A stretch of 64,000 nucleotides of DNA from the NCBI GenBank assembly GCA_045654205.1, contig JAZOMZ010000024.1, positions 1-64,000 on the forward strand, in the 5' to 3' direction. The notes under the pieces are model-generated. The model ran no database searches. It had not been told where the DNA came from and was given only the letters and a program-made list of their open reading frames with translations. Of this stretch, positions 34,158-43,880 are shown one piece after another. The number at the start of each line of letters is the position of its first letter. Positions within the stretch are counted from its first letter, which is position 1. The DNA is from Enterocola sp045654205 (GTDB lineage: Bacteria > Bacteroidota > Bacteroidia > Bacteroidales > Paludibacteraceae). Position numbers and translations under genes: made by a program.

Positions 34158-34256
34158 TCCTAACTCCTAATTACGGACTACGTCCGTGATTTTTGGCTGC
34201 ACTCGGGATAATAAATTAATTTATTCTCCTCTCGTTTGCACAAAAATTCCTAACTT
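34158..34256. repeat. Intergenic modular repeat, copy C (variant)
   Basis: Same architecture as copies A and B but a different sequence: left edge ACTCCTAACTCCTAATTA, a palindrome ACGGAC-TAC-GTCCGT, then CTGCACTCGGGAT, the inverted repeat AATAAATTAATTTATT, CTCCTCTCGTTTGCAC, and right edge AATTCCTAACT. Copies A and B have GCTCCCGCTCGGCAT, TCAAACAAGTTTGA, CTGCTCTCGCTTACTCGC at matching places. Confidence 0.6.
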
Positions 34257-34261
34257 TTTAC

Positions 34262-34269
34262 TAAATTTG
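34262..34269 (+). promoter_or_regulatory. -7 promoter box very close to the nuclease start codon
   Basis: TAAATTTG (exact TAnnTTTG) ends five bases before the ATG at 34275, which would put the transcript start at or beyond the ATG. Confidence 0.4.
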
Positions 34270-34274
34270 TAATT

Positions 34275-37118
34275 ATGACACCATTTTTAAGACAGATAGC
34301 AGATTTATTTTATAAAGAACAAGGTGCTAACATTTCAGACACTTGTTTTGTATTTCCATCACGTCGTGCAGGAAAGTTTTTTATTGAACATTTGAAAAAT
34401 ATTTCAAATGAGAACCTACTTGCACCAGAGTGTTTAACTATATCAGAATTTTTCGATTCTCTGTGTCCTGAATACGAAAAAGAAGAAAAAATAGGATTAC
34501 TTTTCCATTTATACGATTCTTATAAAACAGCAACTGGCTCTAAAGAGAGTTTCAACGAATTTATTGGCATTGGTGAAATCATTTTAAAAGACTTCAACGA
34601 TATAGACAACTATCTTGTAAATGCTAAGTATATTTTTTCTAATATCGAAGAACTTGCACGATATGAAAAAGAAAAACTCTTATCTACAGAACAAATAGAC
34701 TGCATTCGTAAATTTCTAAATTTGTTTACAGAAAATCCTAGTGAGTATAAACAAAAAACATACGAACTATGGTGTAAGATGTTGCAAATTTACGACCACT
34801 TCAGAGAAAAATTATTTTATGAAGGGATTGGTTATGATGGCATGATACATCGTTATGTTGTAGAAAATGAGATATCAAACCACCTACTCCCAAATAAAGT
34901 AGTCTTTATTGGTTTTAATGCTCTAGATGCTACTACAAAGGCGCTTTTCAACATATTGAAAAGCAAAGGAATTGCAGATTTCTATTGGGATTACGACTTT
35001 AAATATGCAAATATCTCAGAAGATAAAGAAAATAAAGCGCACTATTTTACAGAAACAAATTTAAAAAATTATAAATCTGAATTTATTTTAGAAAAAGAAA
35101 GTTATCCAGAAACAAAAATTCATGCAATAGCTTGTAATTCAAATATTGGCCAAACAAAATATGTAAATAAATTATTATCTGAAGAATTAAAAGATAAAGC
35201 AGGAATAAAATCTGCTCTAATTTTGGCAAACGAATCACTTTTAGTACCAATGTTATATTCTCTCCCAGCAAATAAACCAGTGAATATAAGCATGGGCTAT
35301 CCTATCAAATCTTCAAATACTTTTAATTTTATAGATTTCTTTTTACTTCTACATAGAAATTATAAAAAAGGAAAAGGATATAGAACAGATAATGTAAAAT
35401 CTATTTTGTCTCATTCATATATAATTGATTTATGTAAGGATAATATTAATAAAACTGATAAAATAATATATAACAATCTATATATTACAAATGATATTCT
35501 GCCACAAGGCGATGAATTACTAGAAAAGATATTTACTCCTTGTGAACATAAAGATTTATTAATCAGACTATTAGATGTACTAGATTTTTTAGGTGACAAG
35601 ATAAATATTGATATAGAAAAAGAATGTATGTCGCAAGCGTACATTGCAATAAATAGAGTAAAGTCTTTACTAGAACGATACCAAGACATCACTATAGATT
35701 CTATCACAGTTTATAGAATAATGATGTCTATCTTAAAAACTGTCAATCTTTCATTTATTGGTGAACCACTTAGTGGACTTCAAATGATGGGTATGCTAGA
35801 GACTCGTTGTATAGATTTTGATAATATCATAATTACTTCATTTAACGAAGGAGTTTTTCCAAAATCTGATATTGGCACATCACTTATACCATACAGTATT
35901 AGAAAACCATACGGTCTGCCAACTACAGACCATCAGGATGCTATTTTTTCTTATAATTTCTACCGTTTAATAAAGAGAGCTTCAAATGTTTGGCTTATTT
36001 ATGATACTAGAAATGATAGCGAAGGTTCTTCTGGCGAGATAAGTAGATTTGTTAAACAATTGGAGTATTTATACAATGTAAAAATTAAAAATATTTCAGT
36101 TTCAAATTCTACTAAGGTCTCTGAAGTAAAGGAAATTATTATCAACAAGTCTGAGGATGATATTACGAAAATTAAGAATTACCTTAAAAAAGGTTTATCT
36201 CCTTCTGCATTAAATACTTACATAAGTTGTCCTTTGCGTTTTTATTACGAAAAGATTAAAGGCGTGTATGAAGAAAAACAGCCATCTGCTATTATTGATG
36301 CTGCACAACTAGGTAGTATTTTTCACTTGGTAATGGAGCAATTATACACTCCATATCAGGGGAAAATAGTATATGAAAGTGATTTAGTTGCTATTGCAGA
36401 TAATTATGATTATATAAAAGATATAACACAAAAGGCGTTTACTGTTATTGTTTATGAATTAAAGGATTTTTCAAATATTGGGGATTATCATTATGAAATA
36501 ACCGGCGAAAATCTGATTATCTTTAATATGATAGTAGAAATGGTAAGGAATACCCTACTCTGCGATATTAAACGTACGCCATTTAAACATATTTTAGAAG
36601 AATATAGTACCGATATGTTTTATACCACTGCAAATGGTAAGGAAGTAAAGATTAAAGGTATAATAGATAGAATAGACGAAAAAGAAGATAAAATTCAACT
36701 TATAGATTATAAAACAACTAGGCTAAAAGAAATAAAGGCTACAGAAGTTGAAAAAATAGATATTTTGGAAAATTTCTTTGACAACGATAATAATCATTCT
36801 GCTAATGATAAGAAGTATGTAAAAGAAATCCTTCAAATGTGTTTTTATAATTTGCTTTATGCTGAAAAAGCAGAGGGTAAAAAAATAGAAACATATCTAT
36901 ATTTGGCCAGAATGTCATATGATACGGAAAATTTCTTAGATAATACTAAAGTTGTCTTACCAGAAGATTGGGAAAGTACTTTTAGGGCAAATTTGGATAG
37001 GATTATCGATGATTTACTGGACGAGAATAAACCTATTTCACAGTCAAAAGAGCCTAAAAATCTTAACTGCAAATTATGTCCTTTTCTTCCTATATGTGGT
37101 AAGGTCGTTAAAGAATAA
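34275..37118 (+). CDS. AddB/RecB-like PD-(D/E)XK nuclease family protein
   Basis: 947 residues. Inactivated-helicase-like N-terminal part (CFVFPSRRAGKFF), a middle with FNEGVFPKSD and SIRKPYGLPTTDHQDAIFSYNFYRLI typical of AddB, and a C-terminal nuclease domain: GIIDRIDEKEDKIQLIDYKTT provides the D...DYK catalytic residues. A cysteine in SCPLRFYYEK plus CKLCPFLPICG at the end match the four-cysteine iron-sulfur clasp of AddB-type nucleases. Probable double-strand-break repair enzyme; a UvrD-like partner would be AddA, not present here. Codon use is AT-rich like the flanks. Confidence 0.8.
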   Translation: MTPFLRQIADLFYKEQGANISDTCFVFPSRRAGKFFIEHLKNISNENLLAPECLTISEFFDSLCPEYEKEEKIGLLFHLYDSYKTATGSKESFNEFIGIGEIILKDFNDIDNYLVNAKYIFSNIEELARYEKEKLLSTEQIDCIRKFLNLFTENPSEYKQKTYELWCKMLQIYDHFREKLFYEGIGYDGMIHRYVVENEISNHLLPNKVVFIGFNALDATTKALFNILKSKGIADFYWDYDFKYANISEDKENKAHYFTETNLKNYKSEFILEKESYPETKIHAIACNSNIGQTKYVNKLLSEELKDKAGIKSALILANESLLVPMLYSLPANKPVNISMGYPIKSSNTFNFIDFFLLLHRNYKKGKGYRTDNVKSILSHSYIIDLCKDNINKTDKIIYNNLYITNDILPQGDELLEKIFTPCEHKDLLIRLLDVLDFLGDKINIDIEKECMSQAYIAINRVKSLLERYQDITIDSITVYRIMMSILKTVNLSFIGEPLSGLQMMGMLETRCIDFDNIIITSFNEGVFPKSDIGTSLIPYSIRKPYGLPTTDHQDAIFSYNFYRLIKRASNVWLIYDTRNDSEGSSGEISRFVKQLEYLYNVKIKNISVSNSTKVSEVKEIIINKSEDDITKIKNYLKKGLSPSALNTYISCPLRFYYEKIKGVYEEKQPSAIIDAAQLGSIFHLVMEQLYTPYQGKIVYESDLVAIADNYDYIKDITQKAFTVIVYELKDFSNIGDYHYEITGENLIIFNMIVEMVRNTLLCDIKRTPFKHILEEYSTDMFYTTANGKEVKIKGIIDRIDEKEDKIQLIDYKTTRLKEIKATEVEKIDILENFFDNDNNHSANDKKYVKEILQMCFYNLLYAEKAEGKKIETYLYLARMSYDTENFLDNTKVVLPEDWESTFRANLDRIIDDLLDENKPISQSKEPKNLNCKLCPFLPICGKVVKE

Positions 37119-37121
37119 AAA

Positions 37122-37162
37122 AGGAGTTGAATAAAAAGTGTACTTCTTTTTATTCAACTCCT
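37122..37162. terminator. Long hairpin terminator, first of two
   Basis: Perfect 17-bp stem AGGAGTTGAATAAAAAG and its complement with a 7-base loop, starting just after the nuclease stop. Confidence 0.75.
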
Positions 37163-37165
37163 ATG

Positions 37166-37208
37166 AAAAAGAGGCTGCTAAAAATCTCTTTTTAGTCAGC
37201 CTCTTTTT
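37166..37208. terminator. Long hairpin terminator, second of two
   Basis: AAAAAGAGGCTG-CTAAAAA pairs with TTTTTAG-TCAGCCTCTTTTT, about 19 bp with one mismatch, next to the first hairpin and ahead of the convergent TPR gene. Confidence 0.75.
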
Positions 37209-37226
37209 AGTCAATCTATTCTAGAA

Positions 37227-38480
37227 TTAGAATCCTAAAGATTTAATTTCTTCGTTGATAGCTTTGTATTCGTCAGAGCTTGTTTGACCTAAACGAACAT
37301 ACATTTCACGAATAGATTGAAGTAATGTTCCGTAGTTAGCATCATCTTGAGACATACTACCACGAGCAGGTTCGTAATATTCAAGAGCTTTAGTGAAACA
37401 TTTTTTAGCTTCTGCTACAGCTTGATTATATGCTTTGTCGTCTTCAATATCTTGAGCTTTTTCTAGTTGGTTCATACCATCAAGAGCCCAGATACGACCC
37501 ATTTCAAATAGAATAGAAGCATCTTTAGAAGCTGTTCCATCAGCAAATAATGGTTCTAGAGTAGCTTTAGCTTTATCAAATTCTTTCATTTGAATAGCAA
37601 GTACACTAGCTTTTACCACTTTGTATTGAACATTTGAAGGATCAGAGTCAACTAGTTTGTCTAAGTTTTCTACAGCTTTTTCGCTTTTACCAACCATCAT
37701 ATAGTGGTTTACTAAAGAACCAATTACGTTAGCATCAGCTGGGAACATTGCAACAGCTTCTTCTAATGTAGCTTCTGCTTTAAGTGTATCACCTTTAGCC
37801 ATATAAATTTCTGACAAGTTTTGGAATACATATACAGAGTTGCTGTTGTTAACTGATTTTAGTTCTTCAAATAATCTAAGAGCTTCATCTTCTTTTTCTG
37901 CACGGCGAGCATAGAAAGCAGCGTAGTATTTAACTTCGTTGTATTTGTCTTCTACTTTAATAGATTTTTCGCCAAACATTTCAGAATCAGAGATTTGTAA
38001 GTATTCATTTAATAATGTGAAGCCTTTTTCAAAGTCTCTTAGTTCGTCAGCTACACTAACACCTGCGTTAATATATTGGTCATACATTTCTTTAAAGTCG
38101 CCAACCATTTTCTTTCTGTTTTCGTATTTTACGCGACCTTTTTTATCTAAATATGAGTCATATTTGTTTGCCTCCATATAGTTGGTAAACATCATATCTA
38201 GACCTTTACCCATTACATCATAGTTTGGTTGTTGTTGTAGATAAAACTTATTAAGTTCTTTATAAGCCATATCATAACCAATACGACCAGCAGTGTACCA
38301 AGTGTCTGAAAGTTCTGCAGTTTCTGGATTTTGCTTAGCTAATTCAATATATTCAATAGCTTTTTCATAATTAACTGGTTCTTCATAAAGTGCGTTTTCT
38401 GCTTTTTTAATGTTTGCTTTTTGAGCAAATAAACCAGTAGAAACGATTAATGCGCCTAAAATTAATGCGATTTTCTTCAT
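37227..38480 (-). CDS. Secreted tetratricopeptide-repeat protein
   Basis: 417 residues. Signal peptide KKIALILGALIVSTGLFAQ, then helical repeats of TPR type, for example VFQNLSEIYMAKGDTLKAEATLEEAVAMFP, NVIGSLVNHYMMVGKSEKAVENLDKLVDSDP, and LFEMGRIWALDGMNQLEKAQDIEDD. Predicted periplasmic scaffold; partners unknown. It follows gyrA by 23 bases on the same strand, an arrangement I recall as common in Bacteroidales. Confidence 0.82.
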   Translation of the reverse strand: MKKIALILGALIVSTGLFAQKANIKKAENALYEEPVNYEKAIEYIELAKQNPETAELSDTWYTAGRIGYDMAYKELNKFYLQQQPNYDVMGKGLDMMFTNYMEANKYDSYLDKKGRVKYENRKKMVGDFKEMYDQYINAGVSVADELRDFEKGFTLLNEYLQISDSEMFGEKSIKVEDKYNEVKYYAAFYARRAEKEDEALRLFEELKSVNNSNSVYVFQNLSEIYMAKGDTLKAEATLEEAVAMFPADANVIGSLVNHYMMVGKSEKAVENLDKLVDSDPSNVQYKVVKASVLAIQMKEFDKAKATLEPLFADGTASKDASILFEMGRIWALDGMNQLEKAQDIEDDKAYNQAVAEAKKCFTKALEYYEPARGSMSQDDANYGTLLQSIREMYVRLGQTSSDEYKAINEEIKSLGF

Positions 38481-38503
38481 TTTTTTCTGAATTTAGTTAA
38501 TAA

Positions 38504-41044
38504 TTATTGTTCGTTATTTTCAATATTTTCTCCTAGTTGTTCGAAGTTTTCTTGTGCTTCAGCTAGTTCAGCAGAAACCTCTGCATTTGCAGCTTCTTCT
38601 TCGGCTTTATCAACTTTACATACTGAAGCAATCTCATCTTCACGTTTTTCTAAGTTGATTAATCTAACACCTTGAGTAGCACGTCCCATAACACGTATAG
38701 TAGAAACATCAAATCTGATTGCGATACCTGATTTATTGATAATCATAAGGTCGTTCTCATCTTTGACGGTTTTAATTGCTACAAGTTTACCGGTCTTTTC
38801 TGTAACGTTGATAGTTTTTACACCTTTACCGCCACGGTTTGTTACACGATATTCTTCTAGTTCAGAACGTTTGCCATAACCTTTTTCAGAAACAACCATA
38901 ATATTGTCTGGATTTTGTGGGTCCACAACAACCATTCCTACTACTTCATCATTTTCGTCATCTAGCTCCATACCTTTCACACCAGTAGAAACACGTCCCA
39001 TGTCTCTAACGCGAGATTCGTTGAAGCGAATTGCACGACCATTTTTATTAGCAATAATTACCTCGTTTGTACCATTTGTTAGGCGTACTTGGATAACTTT
39101 ATCGTTTTCACGAATAATAATTGCATTAACACCATTTTGACGAGGACGAGAATATGCCTCTAGGCGTGTTTTCTTAATAATACCATCTTTAGTACAGAAC
39201 AATAAGTAATGATTCATGTTATACTCAGGATCTTGAAGTTGTTTAACACGAATAAATGCTGTTACTGCATCGTCAGACTCAATATTAAGAAGGTTTTGAA
39301 TAGCACGACCTTTAGATGTTTTGCTTCCTTCTGGAATTTCATACACTTTTAACCAGTAGCAACGACCTTTTTGAGTGAAGAACATCATTGTGCTGTGCAT
39401 TGAAGCAGGATAAATGTGTTCGATAAAGTCTTCGTCGCGACTAGCACTACCCTTAGAACCCATACCACCACGGTTTTGTGATTTGTATTCAGCAAGTGGA
39501 GTACGTTTAATATAACCAAGGTGTGAAATAGTGATAATCATTTCGTCGTCTGCATAGAAGTCTTCTGGGTTGAATTCTTCAGAAGCATAAACGATTTCTG
39601 TGCGGCGAGCGTCGCCGTATTTATCTTTCACTTCTAAAAGTTCTTCTTTTATTAAGTTCATTCTTAAGTCTTTATTTGCAAGAAGTTCTTTTAAGCGATT
39701 GATAGTTTCATATAAAGCAGCTAATTCTGCACGTAGTTTTTCTTGCATTAGGCCAGTAAGTTGGCGAAGTTGCATGTCCACTACATAGCGTGCTTGAATT
39801 TCTGTAAGACCAAAGCGAGACATAAGTCTTTCGATGGCCTCTTGCACTGTTTTAGAAGATTTGATAATAGCTACTACTTCGTCAATATTATCTGAAGCAA
39901 TGATTAAACCTTCTACAAGGTGTGCTCTTTCTTCTGCTTTTCTTAGTTCAAATTGTGAACGACGAGTCACCACATCGTGGCGGTGTTCTACGAAGCATTC
40001 AATAAGTCTGCGAAGGTTAAGTAATTCTGGACGACCATTAACAAGCGCAATATTATTAATGCTAAATGAAGATTGAAGTGCAGTTTCTTTATAAAGTTTG
40101 TTTAGAACCACATTTGCGTTAGCATCACGTTTTAGTTTGATAACAATACGCATACCTTCGTGGTTACTATAGTCAAATATATTAGAAATACCTTCTAAAC
40201 GTTTTTCATTAACCAAATTGCCAATGTGTTGAACCATATCAGCTTTAATGACGCCGTATGGAATTTCTGTAATAACAATTTGATCAGAATCACCATCGGT
40301 TTCAATGTCTGCTTTACCTCTAATTACAACACGACCACGACCTGTTTTATAAGCCTCTTTTACGTCGTTGTAACCATAAATCATACCTCCTGTTGGGAAG
40401 TCTGGAGCTTTGATAATAGAAATAAGTTCATCATCTTCTATTTCATTATTATCAATATAAGCAACAATGGCATCAATAGTGTCAGAAATATTGTGTGGGG
40501 CCATATTTGTAGCCATACCTACCGCAATACCAGAAGCACCGTTGATCAAAAGGTTTGGAATACGTGTTGGAAGGACTGTTGGCTCATCTAATGTTTCATC
40601 GAAGTTTTTGGCCATATCTACAGTTTCTTTCTCTATGTCGATAAGCATATCTTCTGCCATTTTACGCATACGAGCCTCTGTATAACGCATAGCAGCTGCT
40701 GTAGAACCGTCTATGTCACCGAAGTTACCTTGTCCATCTACCAATGTGTAACGCATAGCCCAATCTTGAGCCAAACGAACTAGAGTACCATAAATTGATG
40801 AGTCACCATGAGGGTGATACTTACCAATTACCTCACCCACAATTCTCGCAGACTTTTTATAAGGCTTGTCAGAAGTGTTTCCCAACTGATCCATACCGAA
40901 TAAAACCCTACGGTGAACTGGCTTCAAACCATCTCTCACATCTGGCAATGCTCTAGACACAATAACTGACATCGAATAGTCAATGTAAGCTGACTTCATT
41001 TCTTCCTCGATGTCAATTTTTATAATTCTCTCTGAATCTGTCAT
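38504..41044 (-). CDS. gyrA: DNA gyrase subunit A
   Basis: 846 residues. The quinolone-resistance region (KYHPHGDSSIYGTLVRLAQDWAMRY) precedes the catalytic AAAMRYTEARM, active tyrosine Tyr121. The GyrA-box QNRGGMGSKG in the C-terminal beta-pinwheel distinguishes it from ParC. An acidic tail (AEEEAANAEVSAELAEAQENFEQL) ends the protein. Negative supercoiling with GyrB. Transcribed away from clpC. Confidence 0.96.
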   Translation of the reverse strand: MTDSERIIKIDIEEEMKSAYIDYSMSVIVSRALPDVRDGLKPVHRRVLFGMDQLGNTSDKPYKKSARIVGEVIGKYHPHGDSSIYGTLVRLAQDWAMRYTLVDGQGNFGDIDGSTAAAMRYTEARMRKMAEDMLIDIEKETVDMAKNFDETLDEPTVLPTRIPNLLINGASGIAVGMATNMAPHNISDTIDAIVAYIDNNEIEDDELISIIKAPDFPTGGMIYGYNDVKEAYKTGRGRVVIRGKADIETDGDSDQIVITEIPYGVIKADMVQHIGNLVNEKRLEGISNIFDYSNHEGMRIVIKLKRDANANVVLNKLYKETALQSSFSINNIALVNGRPELLNLRRLIECFVEHRHDVVTRRSQFELRKAEERAHLVEGLIIASDNIDEVVAIIKSSKTVQEAIERLMSRFGLTEIQARYVVDMQLRQLTGLMQEKLRAELAALYETINRLKELLANKDLRMNLIKEELLEVKDKYGDARRTEIVYASEEFNPEDFYADDEMIITISHLGYIKRTPLAEYKSQNRGGMGSKGSASRDEDFIEHIYPASMHSTMMFFTQKGRCYWLKVYEIPEGSKTSKGRAIQNLLNIESDDAVTAFIRVKQLQDPEYNMNHYLLFCTKDGIIKKTRLEAYSRPRQNGVNAIIIRENDKVIQVRLTNGTNEVIIANKNGRAIRFNESRVRDMGRVSTGVKGMELDDENDEVVGMVVVDPQNPDNIMVVSEKGYGKRSELEEYRVTNRGGKGVKTINVTEKTGKLVAIKTVKDENDLMIINKSGIAIRFDVSTIRVMGRATQGVRLINLEKREDEIASVCKVDKAEEEAANAEVSAELAEAQENFEQLGENIENNEQ

Positions 41045-41156
41045 TTAAGTTTAATTTTAAGTTTAAATTTGAAAGTACTAAATTAATAAAAATTCCTCAA
41101 ATTTTCAAACAAAAAATCAATAAAAATTCAACAATATTTTAATAAATGATATTTGT

Positions 41157-41261
41157 GAATTTAGGAGAGGAAGTTTTAGACTTGTGACGTTATTACAACC
41201 GGAGTTTAGTAACCTAAATGAGGATTGGAATAACAAGCAAGGCGACAAAATTACCTCCTAA
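41157..41261. repeat. Long imperfect palindrome between gyrA and clpC
   Basis: Arms GAATTTAGGAG (41157-41167) and CTCCTAAATTC (41251-41261) bound a 105-base element whose inner parts continue to pair imperfectly (about 45-base arms) down to a central TTTAG-TAAC-CTAAA hairpin. No open frame. It could be a folded RNA, a MITE-like remnant or a divergent regulatory region. Its GC is higher than the surrounding spacer. Confidence 0.6.
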
Positions 41262-41314
41262 ATTCGCAAATAGGCACGATTTTTGCTGTATACTTTATGT
41301 AATAATGTATCATT

Positions 41315-43822
41315 ATGGACGGAAAATATTCATTAAAAGTAACAGAGATTTTGAGTTTAGCCGGCGAAGAAGCTCTTAGATTGGGAAATAATTATATTGC
41401 CCCAGAACACTTGTTTTTGGGTTTAATTAGACTAAATGAGGGTGTGGCAAATGATTATTTACAAAGTAAAAATGTGGATATCAACAAGGTAAAACACACT
41501 ATCGACTCAAATCTAAGAACTAACGAAGAGGTAGGTCAAGGTCAAATACCTATGCTTAAAAACTCTGAAAAGATATTGACTTATAGTCTTTTAGAGGCTA
41601 GAATAGCTAAAAAACAAGAGGCTGACACAGAACATTTGTTGTTGGCGCTATTGAAATATGACAACAGTATGATTTATGGTTTGCTAAGTAGCGAATACAA
41701 TATCACATATACTGATGTTAGAAATTATCTAGGCACAGGAGATATTAAGCCTGCTTCTAAACCTGAAAGTTTTACATCTAGTGCAGAAAATCCAGAAGAA
41801 GACGATGACAAATTTGAAACATCTATGGCAGGAAATGACAATTATTCTGCAAAAACTACTACTACAAAGTCAAAAAGTAAGACTCCTGCATTAGATTCGT
41901 TTGGCAAAGATTTGACAGACGCTGCAGCTGCAGGAAAATTGGATCCTGTGGTGGGTAGAGATACTGAGATAGAAAGAGTTATGCAGATTTTAACTCGTAG
42001 AAAAAAGAATAACCCAGTACTAATTGGCGACCCTGGTGTGGGCAAAACTGCTATTGTAGAAGGTTTAGCTGCTAGAATTGTAAATAGACAAGCCCCTCAC
42101 CTACTTTTAGACAAAAAAATTATGTCTATTGACATGGGTTCGCTTGTTGCGGGCACAAAATATCGTGGTCAATTTGAGGAAAGATTAAAATCTATATTGA
42201 AAGAGCTTGAAGAGCACCCAGAAATCATTGCATTTATAGACGAAATTCACACTATTATAGGTGCAGGTGCTACTCCTGGTAGCTTGGATGCAGCAAATAT
42301 GATGAAACCAGCTCTTTCTCGCGGCACTATTCAATGTATTGGTACCACCACACTTAATGAATATCGTCAAAGTATAGAAAAAGACGGTGCATTAGAGCGC
42401 AGATTCCAAAAAGTTATTATTAGCCCTACCACAAAAGAAGAAACATTGGATATTCTTAAAAACTTAAAAGAAAGATATGAATATCACCACAATGTAAAAT
42501 ATTCTGACGAGGTATTGGAGGCTGCTGTTGAATATGCTGACAGATATATTACAGATAGAAGTTTCCCTGATAAGGCAATTGACATTATAGATGAGGCAGG
42601 TTCTCGCTCTCATTTGCTTAATGTAAAAGTGCCTTCTCATATCAAAGAACTTGAAAACAAAATTAATGATTTGCAAAAATCTAAAGCAGAAGCAGTTCTA
42701 AAAGAAGACTTTACACTAGCCAACGAATACAAAACCCAAGAAGCCGAAGTAAATAAAGAACTTAATAAGGCAAAAGCTGAATGGGAAAAAGAATTGCGTC
42801 AAAACTCTGTAGAAATTACAGTTGAAAATATAGCAGAAGTAGTTTCTATGATTTCTAACGTGCCAGTTACTCGCATGGTAGAAGCAGAACAAGAGAAACT
42901 TAGAAAGATTTCTCAAACCCTTAAATCTAAGGTTATTGGCCAAGATGGTTGTATTGATGTGATTAGTAAATGTATTTTACGCAATAAAATGGGACTTCAA
43001 GACCCAAATAAACCAATTGGTTCATTTATGTTCTTAGGTCCAACCGGTGTGGGTAAAACATACTTAACCAAGGTGTTAGGCGAATTTATGTTCAACTCAA
43101 AGGATTCTATCATTAGAGTGGATATGAGTGAATTTATGGAAAAATTCACAGTTTCTCGCCTTATTGGTTCTCCTCCAGGATATGTAGGTTACGAAGAAGG
43201 TGGCCAACTTACCGAAAAAGTACGTAGAAATCCATATTCTATTGTGTTATTTGACGAGATAGAAAAGGCTCACCCAGACGTATTTAACCTACTTCTTCAA
43301 ATATTGGACGAAGGTTATATAACAGATAACTTGGGTAGAAAAATAGATTTCAAAAACACTATTATCATTATGACTTCTAATGTTGGCTCGCGCCAATTGA
43401 AGGATTTTGGAAGTGGTATTGGTTATAGCAATATTATACGCACCGACGATAGCAGTTATGCTCGTGCACAAATTCAAAAATCGCTTGAAAAGACATTCTC
43501 ACCAGAGTTTTTGAACCGTATTGACGAGATTTTATACTTTGAACATCTGAAAAAAGAAGATATTATCAGAATTATCGACCTAGAAATACAACCTGTTATT
43601 TCTCGTATCCGCAAGGCTGGTTTTGATATTAATATCACAGATGAAGCCAAGGCTAAAATTTCTGAAGAAGGCTATCACAAACAATATGGTGCACGCCCAC
43701 TCAAACGTGTTCTTCAAAAATACATAGACAATGCCGTTGCAGAGGCACTTGTAAATGGTGACAAAGAAAAAGGATATTGTTTTACGGTTTATGTAGAAGA
43801 TGACAAAATAAAAATGAGTTGA
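41315..43822 (+). CDS. clpC: ATP-dependent Clp protease ATP-binding subunit ClpC
   Basis: 835 residues. Two Clp-N repeats (YSLKVTEILSLAGEEALRLGNNYIAPEHLFLGLI, HLLLALLKYDN), first AAA module with GDPGVGKTAIVEGLA, a middle domain with the UVR-like EDFTLANEYKTQEAEVNKE, second AAA module with GPTGVGKTYLTKVLG, then the ClpP-docking region and D2 C-terminal domain. Unfolds substrates for ClpP. The UVR motif favours ClpC over ClpA/B. Confidence 0.92.
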   Translation: MDGKYSLKVTEILSLAGEEALRLGNNYIAPEHLFLGLIRLNEGVANDYLQSKNVDINKVKHTIDSNLRTNEEVGQGQIPMLKNSEKILTYSLLEARIAKKQEADTEHLLLALLKYDNSMIYGLLSSEYNITYTDVRNYLGTGDIKPASKPESFTSSAENPEEDDDKFETSMAGNDNYSAKTTTTKSKSKTPALDSFGKDLTDAAAAGKLDPVVGRDTEIERVMQILTRRKKNNPVLIGDPGVGKTAIVEGLAARIVNRQAPHLLLDKKIMSIDMGSLVAGTKYRGQFEERLKSILKELEEHPEIIAFIDEIHTIIGAGATPGSLDAANMMKPALSRGTIQCIGTTTLNEYRQSIEKDGALERRFQKVIISPTTKEETLDILKNLKERYEYHHNVKYSDEVLEAAVEYADRYITDRSFPDKAIDIIDEAGSRSHLLNVKVPSHIKELENKINDLQKSKAEAVLKEDFTLANEYKTQEAEVNKELNKAKAEWEKELRQNSVEITVENIAEVVSMISNVPVTRMVEAEQEKLRKISQTLKSKVIGQDGCIDVISKCILRNKMGLQDPNKPIGSFMFLGPTGVGKTYLTKVLGEFMFNSKDSIIRVDMSEFMEKFTVSRLIGSPPGYVGYEEGGQLTEKVRRNPYSIVLFDEIEKAHPDVFNLLLQILDEGYITDNLGRKIDFKNTIIIMTSNVGSRQLKDFGSGIGYSNIIRTDDSSYARAQIQKSLEKTFSPEFLNRIDEILYFEHLKKEDIIRIIDLEIQPVISRIRKAGFDINITDEAKAKISEEGYHKQYGARPLKRVLQKYIDNAVAEALVNGDKEKGYCFTVYVEDDKIKMS

Positions 43823-43840
43823 CGGTAGTCAACTCATTTT
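43811..43840 (+). terminator. Terminator overlapping the clpC stop codon
   Basis: AAAATGAGTTGAC-GGTA-GTCAACTCATTTT: perfect 13-bp stem; the TGA stop (43820-43822) lies in its 5' arm. Confidence 0.8.
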
Positions 43841-43851
43841 TATTATTATAA

Positions 43852-43880
43852 CTCCTAACTTCTAACTCCTAACTCCTAAC
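43852..43880. repeat. TCCTAACT heptamer repeat at the dapA 3' end
   Basis: CTCCTAACTTCTAACTCC followed by TAACTCCTAACT: three to four units of the TCCTAAC heptamer. Read on the minus strand, it supplies the last codons of dapA (LGVRS) and its stop. Confidence 0.8.
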
